Below, one piece after another: positions 17,132 through 26,348 of a stretch of 62,211 nucleotides of DNA. The translations under genes and the position numbers were made by a program. Within the stretch, counting starts at the first letter, position 1. The number at the start of each line of letters is the position of its first letter. The notes under the pieces were generated by a model, which saw only the letters and a list, made by a program, of their open reading frames with translations, did not search any database and was not told where the DNA came from. Origin of the DNA: Sediminibacterium sp. (GTDB taxonomy: Bacteria > Bacteroidota > Bacteroidia > Chitinophagales > Chitinophagaceae); NCBI GenBank assembly GCA_007280515.1, contig QYPL01000017.1:1-62211 (forward strand). The letters run 5' to 3'.

Positions 17132-17168
17132 AAAAAAAGGTCCCTCGATTTTCGAGGGACCTTTTTTT
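17132..17168. terminator. Bidirectional terminator between the desaturase gene and topA
   Basis: A perfect stem of 10 GC-rich pairs (GGTCCCTCGA/TCGAGGGACC) with a 3-base loop is flanked by seven A on the left and seven T on the right. It can act in both directions, serving the desaturase (plus) and topA (minus). Confidence 0.92.
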
Positions 17169-17221
17169 ATTGTAGTATTCTAGATTAATGTATTATTATT
17201 TTAACTTCTTGTGTAGCTGCA

Positions 17222-19573
17222 TTAAGAAGCCTTTTTCTTTCTAGCCATTTTACGTGGCGGATTGGCTTTTAATTCAGCAATAGTTGCATTGACTTCTTCA
17301 ATGGTCAAGGTCTCTACTTTTTCTTGTTGTTCTTTACTTAATTTGAAGTTGCGTAAACCTTGTTTGATATAAGGGCCATATGGACCTCTAAGTAATTGTA
17401 TCTTTTCTTTTTCAAATACCTTAATGGTTCTCTCGTCTTTGGCCTTGCGCTTTTCTGCAATCATAGGAGTAAGCTCTTCTAAGGTTATAGTGTAAGGGTC
17501 CATTTCCTTATTAAGGGAGTAGAACTTCTTAGCATGGGCCGCATAAGGGCCAAAGCGACCAATATTAACTGAAACATCTTCCTCTTCAAATTGTCCAAGC
17601 GTACGAGGTAGTTTGAAAAGTTCCATGGCTTCATCAAAACTTATAGTTTCAATACTTTGGGAAGCCTTTAGTTTTGCAAATCTTGGCTTTTCTTCTTCAT
17701 CTTGGTGGCCAATTTGTACCATGGGTCCATATTTACCCATACGGGCAATTACTTTTTTTCCAGTCACTGCATCAAATCCTAGTTCTCTTTCGCCTTTTGC
17801 TCTTTCAGCCGTTTCAAGGGTATGTTCAATGGTCACATGAAAGGGCTCATAAAAAGAGGCTAACATATCGCTCCATTTTAATTTACCTGCTGCGATTTCA
17901 TCAAATTCGCCCTCAATTTTAGCTGTAAAGTTGAAGTCCATGACTTTTTCAAAATGCAATTTCAAAAAGTCAGTTACCACTAAACCTAAGTCGGTAGGAG
18001 ATAACTTATTTTTTTCAGCCCCTGTAATTTCAGACGCAGTCTCTTGTTTAATGACGTCCTTATTATCTAATGTTAAAATCTGAAAGATTCTTTTCACCCC
18101 TTCTTTTTCTCTTTTCTCTACATAATTACGTTTCATAATAGTAGAAATGGTAGGCGCATAAGTAGAAGGGCGTCCAATACCTAATTCCTCTAATTTTTTA
18201 ACCAGCGACGCCTCTGTATACCTAGAACTAGGTCGGCTAAAACGCTCAAGTCCTGTCATTTCTAAAAAGTCTAATACTTGTCCTTTTGCTAAAGGTGGTA
18301 ATAAACTTTCTCCCTCTTCATTATTATCTTCTTCCTCTTCGTCGTTACTTTCTAAATATACTTTTAAGAAGCCATCAAATTTCATCACCTCTCCACTTGC
18401 CGTTAATGTTTCTTTATTGGTAGATACTTCAATTTTAGCAGTTGTTTTTTCAAATTGCGCATCGCTCATTTGTGAAGCAATAGTTCTTTTCCAAATAAGT
18501 TCGTATAATCTGTTTAAATCGGCATCGTCTACTTTACTTTCATTCATGTAAGAAGGACGAATGGCCTCATGCGCTTCTTGCGCATTTTCATTTTTATTTT
18601 TAAACTTGCGAGGTTGATAATATTTTTCACCAAAGCTTGAATTAATTTCTGCTTTAATGGCATCCACTGCTGTTTCACTTAAACTAATACTATCGGTTCT
18701 CATGTAAGTGATCTTACCACTTTCATATAATTTTTGTGCAAGTAACATTGTTTTACTTACACTATAACCTAATTTTCTTGAGGCTTCTTGTTGTAAAGTT
18801 GAAGTGGTGAAGGGCGCTGAGGGCGTGCGTTTACCGTCTTTTACTGCAATATCTTTAACAGTATATTTTGCACCTTTTGATTCGTTTAAAAACTTTTCAG
18901 CAGCACCAGCCGTTGATAATTTTTGAGGGCCTTCTGCTTTAAACTTAACTTTCTTTTTATTAATATCAGGGGCTGTAAATAAAGCTGAAATTTTAAAAAC
19001 ACTTTCTGGTAAAAATTGATTGATCTCTCTTTCTCTTTCTGCAATTAGTCTTACGGCAACACTTTGCACACGACCGGCACTTAAACTTCTTTGCATGCCT
19101 ATTTTTCTCCAAAGCACTGGGCTTAATTCAAAACCAACAATACGATCTAATATTCTTCTTGCTTGTTGTGCATCCACTAAGTCCATATTAATGAAACGAG
19201 GATTAGCAACTGCTTTTTTAATAGCGGGCGCTGTAATTTCATGAAATACAATACGCTTTGTTTTTTTAGGATCTAAGCCTAATACTTCTGCCAAATGCCA
19301 ACTAATACTTTCTCCTTCACGGTCCTCATCCGATGCAAGCCAGACTTCCTTGGCCTTCTTTGACATGGATTTTAATTCCTTTACTACTTTTTCCTTCTCA
19401 CTAGGGACGGTATATCTTGGAGCAAATTTGTTTTTTAAGTCAATACCCATGTCTACTTTCTCTAGATCACGAATATGACCATAGCAGCTTCTTACTTCAA
19501 ATTCTTCCCCTAAAATCTTCTCGATCGTCTTGGCCTTAGCAGGCGACTCCACAATTAATAAGTTTTTTGACAT
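17222..19573 (-). CDS. topA: DNA topoisomerase I
   Basis: This type IA enzyme relaxes negative supercoils through a transient 5'-phosphotyrosine link. The Toprim domain opens with LLIVESPAKAKTIEKILG and has the DEDREGE metal motif; the catalytic Tyr290 lies in YMRTDS. After the core (GIGRPSTYAPTISTI) the C-terminus holds three Crpt-type repeats (KYGPMVQIG, RFGPYAAHA, PYGPYIKQG) and a basic tail RKMARKKKAS instead of the four-cysteine zinc fingers of E. coli TopA, a usual Bacteroidota arrangement. I chose ATG 19573 (783 residues); the reading frame extends to a TTG at 19582 but that adds only three residues. An acidic patch (about residues 415-430) is probably a linker. Confidence 0.97.
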   Translation of the reverse strand: MSKNLLIVESPAKAKTIEKILGEEFEVRSCYGHIRDLEKVDMGIDLKNKFAPRYTVPSEKEKVVKELKSMSKKAKEVWLASDEDREGESISWHLAEVLGLDPKKTKRIVFHEITAPAIKKAVANPRFINMDLVDAQQARRILDRIVGFELSPVLWRKIGMQRSLSAGRVQSVAVRLIAEREREINQFLPESVFKISALFTAPDINKKKVKFKAEGPQKLSTAGAAEKFLNESKGAKYTVKDIAVKDGKRTPSAPFTTSTLQQEASRKLGYSVSKTMLLAQKLYESGKITYMRTDSISLSETAVDAIKAEINSSFGEKYYQPRKFKNKNENAQEAHEAIRPSYMNESKVDDADLNRLYELIWKRTIASQMSDAQFEKTTAKIEVSTNKETLTASGEVMKFDGFLKVYLESNDEEEEDNNEEGESLLPPLAKGQVLDFLEMTGLERFSRPSSRYTEASLVKKLEELGIGRPSTYAPTISTIMKRNYVEKREKEGVKRIFQILTLDNKDVIKQETASEITGAEKNKLSPTDLGLVVTDFLKLHFEKVMDFNFTAKIEGEFDEIAAGKLKWSDMLASFYEPFHVTIEHTLETAERAKGERELGFDAVTGKKVIARMGKYGPMVQIGHQDEEEKPRFAKLKASQSIETISFDEAMELFKLPRTLGQFEEEDVSVNIGRFGPYAAHAKKFYSLNKEMDPYTITLEELTPMIAEKRKAKDERTIKVFEKEKIQLLRGPYGPYIKQGLRNFKLSKEQQEKVETLTIEEVNATIAELKANPPRKMARKKKAS

Positions 19574-19711
19574 AGTTGCCAACCGCTCCTACGGGTATTT
19601 TTGGAATTGAATATCAGTTAATTATGAAAATTGAAAAAACACCATTGCTGGCTAATCTTCTCTTTTCTCGCGATGCAATATTAGAGCTTTCACCTAAAAA
19701 ATAAAAATAAG

Positions 19712-20608
19712 CTATTCTATAGGACCTAAAAAGGACATTATTTTATCAATAATTTCAGGGGTTTTATATACTTTATTATGCCCTAAACCATTGGTAATCA
19801 TGAATTTTATATTTTTTGGCGCTTTTTTTTGAAATTCGACCAAATCTTCGAAGGGACAAACCAAATCATCCCTGTCATGCACCCAAAGTAGGTCTCCAAC
19901 ATATTTTTCGATGGCCCTGTCGGCTTCAAAATAGGTAATTGGTAAGCTAGTACCCTTTTCTACTATTTCATTAAAAGCAGCTCTTATGGCAGGGCTAAGG
20001 TGCATCATATTGAAATATCTTTCAAAAGTAGTGGTAGTTTTAGTGGCTGGTGCAATTAATACAAACTTATGCTTGGAGGGATTTTCAATGGTCTCTGCAA
20101 TCATGGCCAAGGTAATGGCACCTAAGGAATGGCCAATAAAATGATCAATAGGGCCTAGTTCTTTAATAATATGTTCAATAGCATGTTTATAGATAACTAT
20201 ATTAATGTGTTTGCCCTCGCTAAGCCCATGACCAGGTGCATCGAAGCCAATGACCCTAAAACCCTGTTTCAATAAGGGCTGAATGTATTGTTCGAATTTA
20301 TAAAAATAGCTGGCATAGCCATGCACTATTAATACTGTTTGTCCATTTGGCTTAAGGGGTTTCCATTCAAAACCATGGATTTTGGTTTTGCCCGTTGTTT
20401 TAATGCCATCTCCTGTGAGTATAATATTTAATGACTTCCCTTGGTGGAATATAGCGGGAGCCTTTCTTTTCTTATATTTTGGATAGGGGGTGCAGAATAA
20501 ATCAAAGGCCAATTTGCCTGCCACTGGGGGTGAAACCATGCCTAAAGTTTTAAACTTGGTTCTCAAATATTGTAAATACATCCTTTCTGAGAACCCGAGC
20601 GTGGCCAT
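19712..20608 (-). CDS. Alpha/beta hydrolase
   Basis: The protein has an alpha/beta hydrolase fold: LIVHGYASYFYKFEQYI with the oxyanion-hole HG, DAPGHGLSEG, nucleophile Ser161 in GHSLGA, an acidic residue near LLWVHDRDDLVCP, and histidine in NGLGHNKVY. This is the serine hydrolase/esterase triad order. I start it at ATG 20608 (298 residues). The open frame runs back to 20776, but that would overlap the divergent ferredoxin gene and add a low-complexity stretch. No signal peptide is seen. The substrate is unknown. Confidence 0.85.
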   Translation of the reverse strand: MATLGFSERMYLQYLRTKFKTLGMVSPPVAGKLAFDLFCTPYPKYKKRKAPAIFHQGKSLNIILTGDGIKTTGKTKIHGFEWKPLKPNGQTVLIVHGYASYFYKFEQYIQPLLKQGFRVIGFDAPGHGLSEGKHINIVIYKHAIEHIIKELGPIDHFIGHSLGAITLAMIAETIENPSKHKFVLIAPATKTTTTFERYFNMMHLSPAIRAAFNEIVEKGTSLPITYFEADRAIEKYVGDLLWVHDRDDLVCPFEDLVEFQKKAPKNIKFMITNGLGHNKVYKTPEIIDKIMSFLGPIE

Positions 20609-20718
20609 AATTATATAATTAGAGCGCAAAGATAGGAAGCCCTTATGTATAGATATTAATTTTTTTGTATTTCGACAAAGAAAAATAAAAATGAGACTAA
20701 GCATTGAATGATATCTAG

Positions 20719-20726
20719 TATTTTTG
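20719..20726 (+). promoter_or_regulatory. -7 element TATTTTTG upstream of fdx
   Basis: An exact TAnnTTTG match 20 bases before the ferredoxin ATG predicts a leader of about 13 nt. No clear -33 TTTG is seen at the ideal distance. Confidence 0.42.
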
Positions 20727-20746
20727 CAAAAATCTAATAACGAGCT

Positions 20747-21082
20747 ATGTATTCGATAAAAATTAATTTTGAACAAAAGGGATTAGCGCCAGTTACTTTA
20801 AATGACATTAAGCCAGACCATAGCTTATTAGAAGTGCTATTAGATGCTGGTATGGAACTACATCATAATTGCGGGGGTGTTTGTGCTTGCAGTACCTGTC
20901 ATATATATATTAAGAATGGTTCAGAATTTTTACAGGAGCTATCGGATAAAGAAGAAGATTTTATTGACCGTGCTGTAAGTCCAAGAATAGAATCAAGATT
21001 AGGATGCCAATGCGAATTATTAGCAGGTACTGGTAATATAGAAATACTAGTTCCCGACCAAACACAATTTTTAGGCGAATAA
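20747..21082 (+). CDS. fdx: ISC-type [2Fe-2S] ferredoxin
   Basis: This adrenodoxin-like ferredoxin donates electrons during Fe-S cluster assembly. Cys42, Cys48, Cys51 and Cys87 follow the C-x5-C-x2-C...C pattern, at the same numbering as E. coli Fdx; extra cysteines occur at 46 and 89. The ACSTCH core and the ESRLGCQ region are also family-typical. The 111-residue length fits. IscX follows 35 bases downstream, which supports an ISC role although iscS, iscU and hscA/B are not in the window. Confidence 0.93.
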   Translation: MYSIKINFEQKGLAPVTLNDIKPDHSLLEVLLDAGMELHHNCGGVCACSTCHIYIKNGSEFLQELSDKEEDFIDRAVSPRIESRLGCQCELLAGTGNIEILVPDQTQFLGE

Positions 21083-21117
21083 ATTATACAATACCTAAAT
21101 TAAAAAATTAAAACATT

Positions 21118-21357
21118 ATGACTCAGTTTGAACCACCCATTCATTGGAATGATCATGAAGACATCGCTCAAAAATTATATGAAAAATTTGGGGATGATTT
21201 TACAGAGTCAAAAATTTATAGAGTTCGTTTCACCGATTTATTAGATTGGGTTTTATCCTTGCCACATTTTGAGGGTAAAAAAGAGGAGTCTAATGAGGGC
21301 CATCTGGAAATGATTCAATCCGCCTGGGTGTATGAGTGGCGTGATAATCAAAAATAA
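21118..21357 (+). CDS. iscX: Fe-S cluster assembly protein IscX
   Basis: IscX is a small acidic helical protein that binds IscS and iron and modulates cluster assembly rate. The 79 residues contain the family elements HWNDHEDIAQKLYEKFGDDF, YRVRFTDLLDWVLSLPHFEG and SNEGHLEMIQSAWVYEW, compared with the E. coli RFTDMHQW...SNEKILEAI pattern. Its placement directly after fdx reproduces the enterobacterial order. Confidence 0.93.
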   Translation: MTQFEPPIHWNDHEDIAQKLYEKFGDDFTESKIYRVRFTDLLDWVLSLPHFEGKKEESNEGHLEMIQSAWVYEWRDNQK

Positions 21358-21387
21358 GCTTACTTTTATTGTCTAAATAAAAATACC

Positions 21388-21903
21388 TTGTTAGCTGAGT
21401 TTAAAAAAATTACTTGTTTTGTATTTGATGTAGATGGTGTATTAACCAACGGTAATTTATTGGTTATGCCCAATGGACTAATGGCAAGATCCATGAATAT
21501 TAAAGATGGCTATGCGATTCAGTTAGCTGTTAAAAAAGGCTACAAGGTTTGGATTATTTCGGGGGGCAATTCCGATGAAGTGAAAGATCGCTTAGAAAAA
21601 TTAGGCGTATTGCAAGTGTTCATGAAAGTAACAGACAAGAAAGTACTTTTAGAAGAGTTATCTATTTTACATGCCACCCCGCTGGATCAAATATTATATA
21701 TGGGTGATGATATGCCCGACTTAGAAGCCATGCAAATGGTAAGTATTGCAGCTTGCCCTAGTGATGCAGCAATTGACATTAAAGCGATGGCTACCTATAA
21801 AGCCATTGCTAAAGGAGGAGAGGGTTGTGCTAGAGAAGTAATTGAAAAAACATTAAAGTTGAATGATCATTGGAATAATGATGATCATATTCAGTCAAAA
21901 TGA
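21388..21903 (+). CDS. kdsC: KDO-8-phosphate phosphatase (HAD superfamily, KdsC)
   Basis: KdsC removes phosphate from 3-deoxy-D-manno-octulosonate 8-phosphate in lipopolysaccharide core synthesis. The 171-residue, capless HAD protein has motif I FDVDGVLT (Asp14, Asp16), motif II IISGG, the KVTDKK lysine and motif III YMGDDMPD. The start must lie before residue 14, and the only candidate in frame is TTG at 21388, because the next ATG falls after motif I. It follows iscX by 30 bases. The downstream ubiA-like frame overlaps its 3' end by 41 bases. Confidence 0.9.
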   Translation: MLAEFKKITCFVFDVDGVLTNGNLLVMPNGLMARSMNIKDGYAIQLAVKKGYKVWIISGGNSDEVKDRLEKLGVLQVFMKVTDKKVLLEELSILHATPLDQILYMGDDMPDLEAMQMVSIAACPSDAAIDIKAMATYKAIAKGGEGCAREVIEKTLKLNDHWNNDDHIQSK

Positions 21904-22855
21904 ATTTAAAATAATCAATTTGAAATTATTCATTCATTTTTTAAAGTTAGTGCGTTGGCACAACTTATTATTCATTATATTAGCAGAATGCTTGCTGCAT
22001 TTTTGTATTTACAAACCTTTATTTCCCCTATCGGGTACTGAGGTAGACATTCGTTTTTATTTCATGCTCACTAGCAATATTTTAATTGCTGCTGCAGGGT
22101 ATATGATTAACGATTATTTCGATGTCAATATTGATCAGGTCAATAAACCTCAAAAAGTAGTAGTAGGTGCTTATATTAGTAGAAGGATGGTTATTTTCTG
22201 GCATCTTATTTTCAGTGTATTGGGTATGTATATATCCACCATTGTATTCCCTTTTCAAGCCTATTGGCATATTCATATTACTAATTTATTAGCCATTTTA
22301 TTTTTATGGTTTTATAGTACTAGTTTTAAAAAGAAGTTTTTAGTAGGTAATATTATTATTGCCATGCTCACTGCTTGGTCTATTGCCATTGTTTATTTTT
22401 CTAAGTTCACGGTACAGGAAATTTTACATCCTGCTATTAGTAATGGGGCTATTTTAAAATTTGCAAAACTTACTTTATTATATAGTGCTTTTGCTTTTAT
22501 ATTAACCTTGGTGAGAGAAGCTTTAAAAGATATGGAGGATATGGAAGGTGATCAGAAATTTGGTTGCAATACCTTGCCCATTGCCTGGGGTTTAAAGCCA
22601 ACTAAAGTATATTTAGCCGTATGGACATTTGTGGTCATTGCCGTTTTGTTAATCATTCAATTATATGTAATTCCTTTTGGTTGGTGGTACACTGTTTTAT
22701 ATTGTCTAGGGTTTATTATCACCCCTTTAAGCCTTGTTTTAATACAATTGCCTAAATCCTTTACGCATAACCATTTTAAAAAATTAAGTGCCTATTTAAA
22801 ATTTGCTATGTTAGCGGGTATTTTATCCATTCTGTTTTTTTACTTTTTGTTTTAA
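21863..22855 (+). CDS. UbiA-family prenyltransferase (geranylgeranylglycerol-phosphate type)
   Basis: This integral membrane protein should transfer a prenyl chain from a prenyl diphosphate to an acceptor. The first aspartate motif is N83-D84-YF-D87-VNID91, and the second lies in LVREALKDMEDMEGDQKFG; about eight hydrophobic helices complete the UbiA fold. The second motif resembles proteins commonly named geranylgeranylglycerol-phosphate geranylgeranyltransferase, but acceptors in Bacteroidota are largely untested; it could also act on a quinone precursor. The ATG at 21863 overlaps kdsC by 41 bases; starts at 21878, 21881 or TTG 21920 are possible. Confidence 0.85.
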   Translation: MIIGIMMIIFSQNEFKIINLKLFIHFLKLVRWHNLLFIILAECLLHFCIYKPLFPLSGTEVDIRFYFMLTSNILIAAAGYMINDYFDVNIDQVNKPQKVVVGAYISRRMVIFWHLIFSVLGMYISTIVFPFQAYWHIHITNLLAILFLWFYSTSFKKKFLVGNIIIAMLTAWSIAIVYFSKFTVQEILHPAISNGAILKFAKLTLLYSAFAFILTLVREALKDMEDMEGDQKFGCNTLPIAWGLKPTKVYLAVWTFVVIAVLLIIQLYVIPFGWWYTVLYCLGFIITPLSLVLIQLPKSFTHNHFKKLSAYLKFAMLAGILSILFFYFLF

Positions 22856-22885
22856 TATCATAGTTTCAAATAATCGATTCATTTC

Positions 22886-23473
22886 ATGCATTCATTTATA
22901 CTAGCCTCGCAATCTCCTAGAAGAAAAACATTACTTGAATGGGCTGAAATTCCTTTTGAAATTATTGTTTCAGCTATTGATGAATCCTACCCAGCTAGTT
23001 TAGCTATCGAAGAAGTGCCGGTATATATTGCAAAAAATAAAGCCTTGGCGGTAAAAGATATTGTTCTTTCCACTAAACCCGCTTTAGTGAATTGGTGTAT
23101 TATAGCTGCAGATACCGTGGTGGTATTGGATCAAAAAATAATAGGTAAACCTAGTAATAGAGCCCAGGCTATTGAGTCCTTGCTAGCTTTGTCTGGTCAA
23201 ACCCATAAAGTTATTACTGGTGTAGTTTTATTATATCAAGGACAGGAAATAAGTTTTAGTGAAACTACCTTGGTAGAGTTTCATACATTAACAATTGAAC
23301 AAATACAATTTTACGTAGATAAATACCAGCCCTATGATAAAGCAGGGGGCTATGCTATACAGGAATGGATTGGAGTAGTAGGGATTAAAAAAATTACAGG
23401 CGATTTTTATAATGTAATGGGACTTCCTGTGAGTAAACTAGTGCAAAAAATAAAGCAACTAAATATTGTCTAG
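22886..23473 (+). CDS. maf: Maf-family nucleoside triphosphate pyrophosphatase
   Basis: Maf proteins hydrolyse dTTP, UTP or modified NTPs to the monophosphate and were first linked to septum formation. The 195-residue protein opens with FILASQSPRRKTLLEWAE (phosphate-binding S10-PRR13) and contains AADTVVVLDQKIIGKP, SGQTHKVITGVVL and DKAGGYAIQEW, consistent with the YhdE-type dTTP/UTPase. It follows the ubiA-like gene by 30 bases. The stop codon is embedded in the shared terminator hairpin. Confidence 0.93.
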   Translation: MHSFILASQSPRRKTLLEWAEIPFEIIVSAIDESYPASLAIEEVPVYIAKNKALAVKDIVLSTKPALVNWCIIAADTVVVLDQKIIGKPSNRAQAIESLLALSGQTHKVITGVVLLYQGQEISFSETTLVEFHTLTIEQIQFYVDKYQPYDKAGGYAIQEWIGVVGIKKITGDFYNVMGLPVSKLVQKIKQLNIV

Positions 23474-23481
23474 TTGCTTTA
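23451..23481. terminator. Bidirectional terminator overlapping the maf stop codon
   Basis: An 11-bp perfect stem (TAAAGCAACTA/TAGTTGCTTTA) with a 9-base loop starts inside the last maf codons and ends 5 bases before the OsmC stop codon. It separates the convergent maf and OsmC genes using part of the coding sequence. Confidence 0.72.
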
Positions 23482-23486
23482 AACTT

Positions 23487-23894
23487 CTACTGCCAATTAA
23501 AAGCAATATCTAATTCCAAATCTGGATGAAGGCTTCTTTCCACTGGGCAGGTTCTTGCCACTCTTTCTAATATCTCTTTTGTTTTATCATCTAAGTTTAA
23601 GCCCGCTGGCATGGTTACATGCGCAATAATTTTTCCAATTCTTCTAGGGTCTGCTACCATTATCTTAGTCACTTCTACTTTAGCGCCATCAATGGCTATA
23701 GACATAGATTCTGCCTTAATACCCATGGTAGTAATCATACAAGCACCTAAGCCAGTAGCAATTAAGTCGGTAGGAGAGAACCTTTCGCCCTTACCTTTAT
23801 TGTCGGTAGGAGCGTCGGTTTGAATACCAGAGCCACTTTGTAAATGAACACAAGTGGTTCTTAAATTGGCATCGTAGGTAACAATAGAAGTCAT
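23487..23894 (-). CDS. OsmC-family peroxiredoxin-like protein
   Basis: OsmC/Ohr proteins reduce organic hydroperoxides with two cysteines. Here they are Cys52 (GLGACMITT) and Cys116 (ARTCPVERSL), in the correct surroundings. The 135-residue protein has the ERFSPTDLIATGLGAC segment typical of the YhfA-like OsmC subgroup rather than Ohr, so its precise substrate is uncertain. It is a single gene on the minus strand, convergent with maf. Confidence 0.92.
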   Translation of the reverse strand: MTSIVTYDANLRTTCVHLQSGSGIQTDAPTDNKGKGERFSPTDLIATGLGACMITTMGIKAESMSIAIDGAKVEVTKIMVADPRRIGKIIAHVTMPAGLNLDDKTKEILERVARTCPVERSLHPDLELDIAFNWQ

Positions 23895-23962
23895 GATATA
23901 TTTGATGTTTTTAAATTATTGTAATTAAACCTTTCTTATTAATTATTTCTTGTAAATTCTTT

Positions 23963-25240
23963 TTACTCAATTTGTATTTTAGCTATTGCTCTTTCTGGAC
24001 TAATTTCTTTTTTATGAAGCATATAGGTAATAGCTACCGATAATATAAAATAGGTAATCATTAACTTACTTAATAGGGGGTAGTATTTATCAGCACCAAA
24101 CCAATCTCCTAAAACAATAATAAGGCTAATTCCAAAAATTGATTTTGCTATCTCCCAAAAAAGAGAACTGGGGTTGCCATCCATAAAATCGGTTAATGCA
24201 TAAATATAAACATAGACAAAGGCTCCGTAAATGAATATATTGGGTACTCCAATGCTAGCAATATTACCTAAGAAATAAGCAACTATAATAAATATAAGGA
24301 CAATTTGTAGCCATACCCATGCGTAGAAAGGGTTAGACCTTTTAGTTTGGTATTTATCAAAATGGTATACATCCTCAATTTTAAACACAGGACTTTTTGC
24401 TTCCACATCGGCAGGTCTCCAGCCAGTAGGTTTGAACCACAATTGAAACTTAGCCTTGATATCATTGGTTCTCCATGCATCTTTTATGAGTAACCACATA
24501 TGCACGAAATTAATTTTAATGGGATTCCAAGTACGCATAGGACGTGTTATACCATAGACGGGTACTATATCAGCTCTTTCTTCTTGAAAAGTGCCAAATA
24601 ATTTATCCCATATAATAAATATTTGTGCCATATTTTTATCCATGTACTCTCTATTGAATGCATGGTGCACTCTATGGTGTGAAGGGGTTACTAAAATATG
24701 TTCTAAAAATCCCATTCTTTTAATATAACGAGTATGGTACCAGAATTGAGCAAAAAATTGAATGGGTGTAACAGTAGCAATCACAAGTGGTGATATACCT
24801 AATAAAGCTGCGGGAAGTAAGAATAAAGAAAATATTTTTACGAAAGAAGAAATAGGTTGTCTAACGGCACAGGCTAAATCAAATTCTTCACTACTATGGT
24901 GTACAATATGACTATTCCAGAAAAAATTTATTTTATGGTCAATTCTGTGGATCCAATAGTGTGACAAGTCTAAGCAAATAAAGGCAACAACATAAGTAAG
25001 CCAGGTGGTGCTAATATGCGTAATGGCCACTCTTTGTTCAATCCATTTATAACTTAAAATGGTAAAACTTAAACCCAATACATTTTTAATGACCATGGTG
25101 ATGGCTGAACTTAAACTACTCACTGTATCCATTGAATGGGTTCGTTCTTTTTTAATATACCAACCATACCATTTTTCTATAAGAATCATCATAAAAAAAA
25201 TAGGCATGACAATTAATAAAATCTTTCCGTACTTCTCCAT
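23963..25240 (-). CDS. Fatty acid hydroxylase/sterol desaturase family membrane enzyme (AGMO-like)
   Basis: The 425-residue membrane protein belongs to the di-iron hydroxylase superfamily. Histidine clusters are H94-YWI-H98-RIDH, N-S-H111-IV-HH115 and H188-H189-RV-H192-H193, and hydrophobic helices lie near residues 5-25, 45-95, 125-165 and throughout the C-terminal 120 residues. The long form with a C-terminal membrane half resembles alkylglycerol monooxygenase (TMEM195), which cleaves ether lipids, but a sterol or carotenoid substrate cannot be excluded. It is divergent from lipA and follows no obvious operon. Confidence 0.87.
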   Translation of the reverse strand: MEKYGKILLIVMPIFFMMILIEKWYGWYIKKERTHSMDTVSSLSSAITMVIKNVLGLSFTILSYKWIEQRVAITHISTTWLTYVVAFICLDLSHYWIHRIDHKINFFWNSHIVHHSSEEFDLACAVRQPISSFVKIFSLFLLPAALLGISPLVIATVTPIQFFAQFWYHTRYIKRMGFLEHILVTPSHHRVHHAFNREYMDKNMAQIFIIWDKLFGTFQEERADIVPVYGITRPMRTWNPIKINFVHMWLLIKDAWRTNDIKAKFQLWFKPTGWRPADVEAKSPVFKIEDVYHFDKYQTKRSNPFYAWVWLQIVLIFIIVAYFLGNIASIGVPNIFIYGAFVYVYIYALTDFMDGNPSSLFWEIAKSIFGISLIIVLGDWFGADKYYPLLSKLMITYFILSVAITYMLHKKEISPERAIAKIQIE

Positions 25241-25315
25241 AAAGGGGGTATTTCTTTGTATGAAGATAAGATATAATTTTTAACCTTAAAAGGTGAATAT
25301 CTAGGGCAAGTCTCG

Positions 25316-25323
25316 TATTTTTG
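25316..25323 (+). promoter_or_regulatory. -7 element TATTTTTG upstream of lipA
   Basis: This exact TAnnTTTG match lies 24 bases before the lipA start codon, as for pdhB. It is in the divergent gap between the AGMO-like gene and lipA. Confidence 0.48.
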
Positions 25324-25346
25324 TACCAGATTATAGAGAATGATTT

Positions 25347-26273
25347 ATGCAAGAATTACCTATTGTAAGCGCTGAGCAAGATACTAGAATAAAAAAACCA
25401 GATTGGTTAAGAGTCAAACTGCCTATTGGGGAAAGTTATAAGCATGTGCGTAAATTAGTAGATACGCATAAGCTCCATACTATTTGCGAAAGTGGTAACT
25501 GTCCGAATATGGGAGAGTGCTGGGGCGAAGGAACCGCTACATTTATGATACTTGGCAATATTTGTACAAGAAGCTGCCAGTTTTGTGCAGTGGCTACAGG
25601 TAGGCCTAAAGCAGTGGAGTGGGACGAGCCACAAAGAGTAGCAGAAGCTATTTTACTTATGAAAGTAAAACATGCAGTACTTACAAGTGTGAACAGAGAT
25701 GAATTAGCAGATGGAGGTTCCATTATTTGGTTCAATACTATTAAAGCCATTAAAGCACTAACGCCTTCTACTACTTTAGAAACTTTAATTCCCGATTTCA
25801 GAGGTATACAAGAACAAATTAATCGAATCATAGAAGCTGCTCCAGAAGTGGTTAGTCATAATATGGAAACCGTAGAACGCATTACACATAAAGTAAGGGT
25901 ACAAGCAAAGTATAGAAGAAGTTTAGGGGTACTTGAAGCTTTGAAAAAAGGAGGAATGCGCACTAAGACCGGTATTATGTTAGGTATTGGAGAGCAGAAA
26001 GAAGAAGTAATTCAAACGATGAAAGACTTAGTGTCTGTAGGAACCGATGTATTAACCTTGGGTCAATATTTACAACCTACTAAAAAACATACATCCGTTC
26101 AACGCTTTGTTCATCCCGATGAATTTGCTGAACTAAGACAAATAGGTTACGAGTTAGGTTTTGACTATGTAGAAAGTGGGCCCTTAGTGAGGTCGTCTTA
26201 TCATTCAGAAAAACATGTAATAGCAGGCTGGGGTAGAAATAAATGGTTAGAAGAATTAGCACTAATAAAATAG
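25347..26273 (+). CDS. lipA: Lipoyl synthase
   Basis: LipA is a radical-SAM enzyme that inserts two sulfurs into octanoyl-protein to form the lipoyl cofactor of pyruvate and 2-oxoglutarate dehydrogenases. The 308-residue protein has both cluster motifs: C47-x4-C52-x5-C58 for the auxiliary, sacrificial [4Fe-4S] cluster and C73-x3-C77-x2-C80 for the SAM cluster. [11 protein letters not shown] and [12 protein letters not shown] near the C-terminus are also diagnostic. It is monocistronic, ended by a strong hairpin. lipB is not adjacent. Confidence 0.97.
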   Translation: MQELPIVSAEQDTRIKKPDWLRVKLPIGESYKHVRKLVDTHKLHTICESGNCPNMGECWGEGTATFMILGNICTRSCQFCAVATGRPKAVEWDEPQRVAEAILLMKVKHAVLTSVNRDELADGGSIIWFNTIKAIKALTPSTTLETLIPDFRGIQEQINRIIEAAPEVVSHNMETVERITHKVRVQAKYRRSLGVLEALKKGGMRTKTGIMLGIGEQKEEVIQTMKDLVSVGTDVLTLGQYLQPTKKHTSVQRFVHPDEFAELRQIGYELGFDYVESGPLVRSSYHSEKHVIAGWGRNKWLEELALIK

Positions 26274-26282
26274 TTCAGCTAC

Positions 26283-26329
26283 ATTATAATAAAAAAGGCC
26301 ACAGAAATTGTGGCCTTTTTTATTATAAT
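26283..26329. terminator. Bidirectional terminator after lipA (21-bp perfect stem)
   Basis: Arms at 26283-26303 and 26309-26329 are perfect 21-base inverted copies (core AAAAAAGGCCACA/TGTGGCCTTTTTT) with a 5-base loop, flanked by A-runs and T-runs. It can end lipA on the plus strand and ROK transcripts on the minus strand. Confidence 0.92.
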
Positions 26330-26348
26330 TATATTACGCTGAGTTAAT

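Noticed and set aside
19712..20776. Long form of the alpha/beta hydrolase starting at 20776
   Set aside because: It would overlap the divergent fdx start and promoter and add a non-family stretch; ATG 20608 is a better start.
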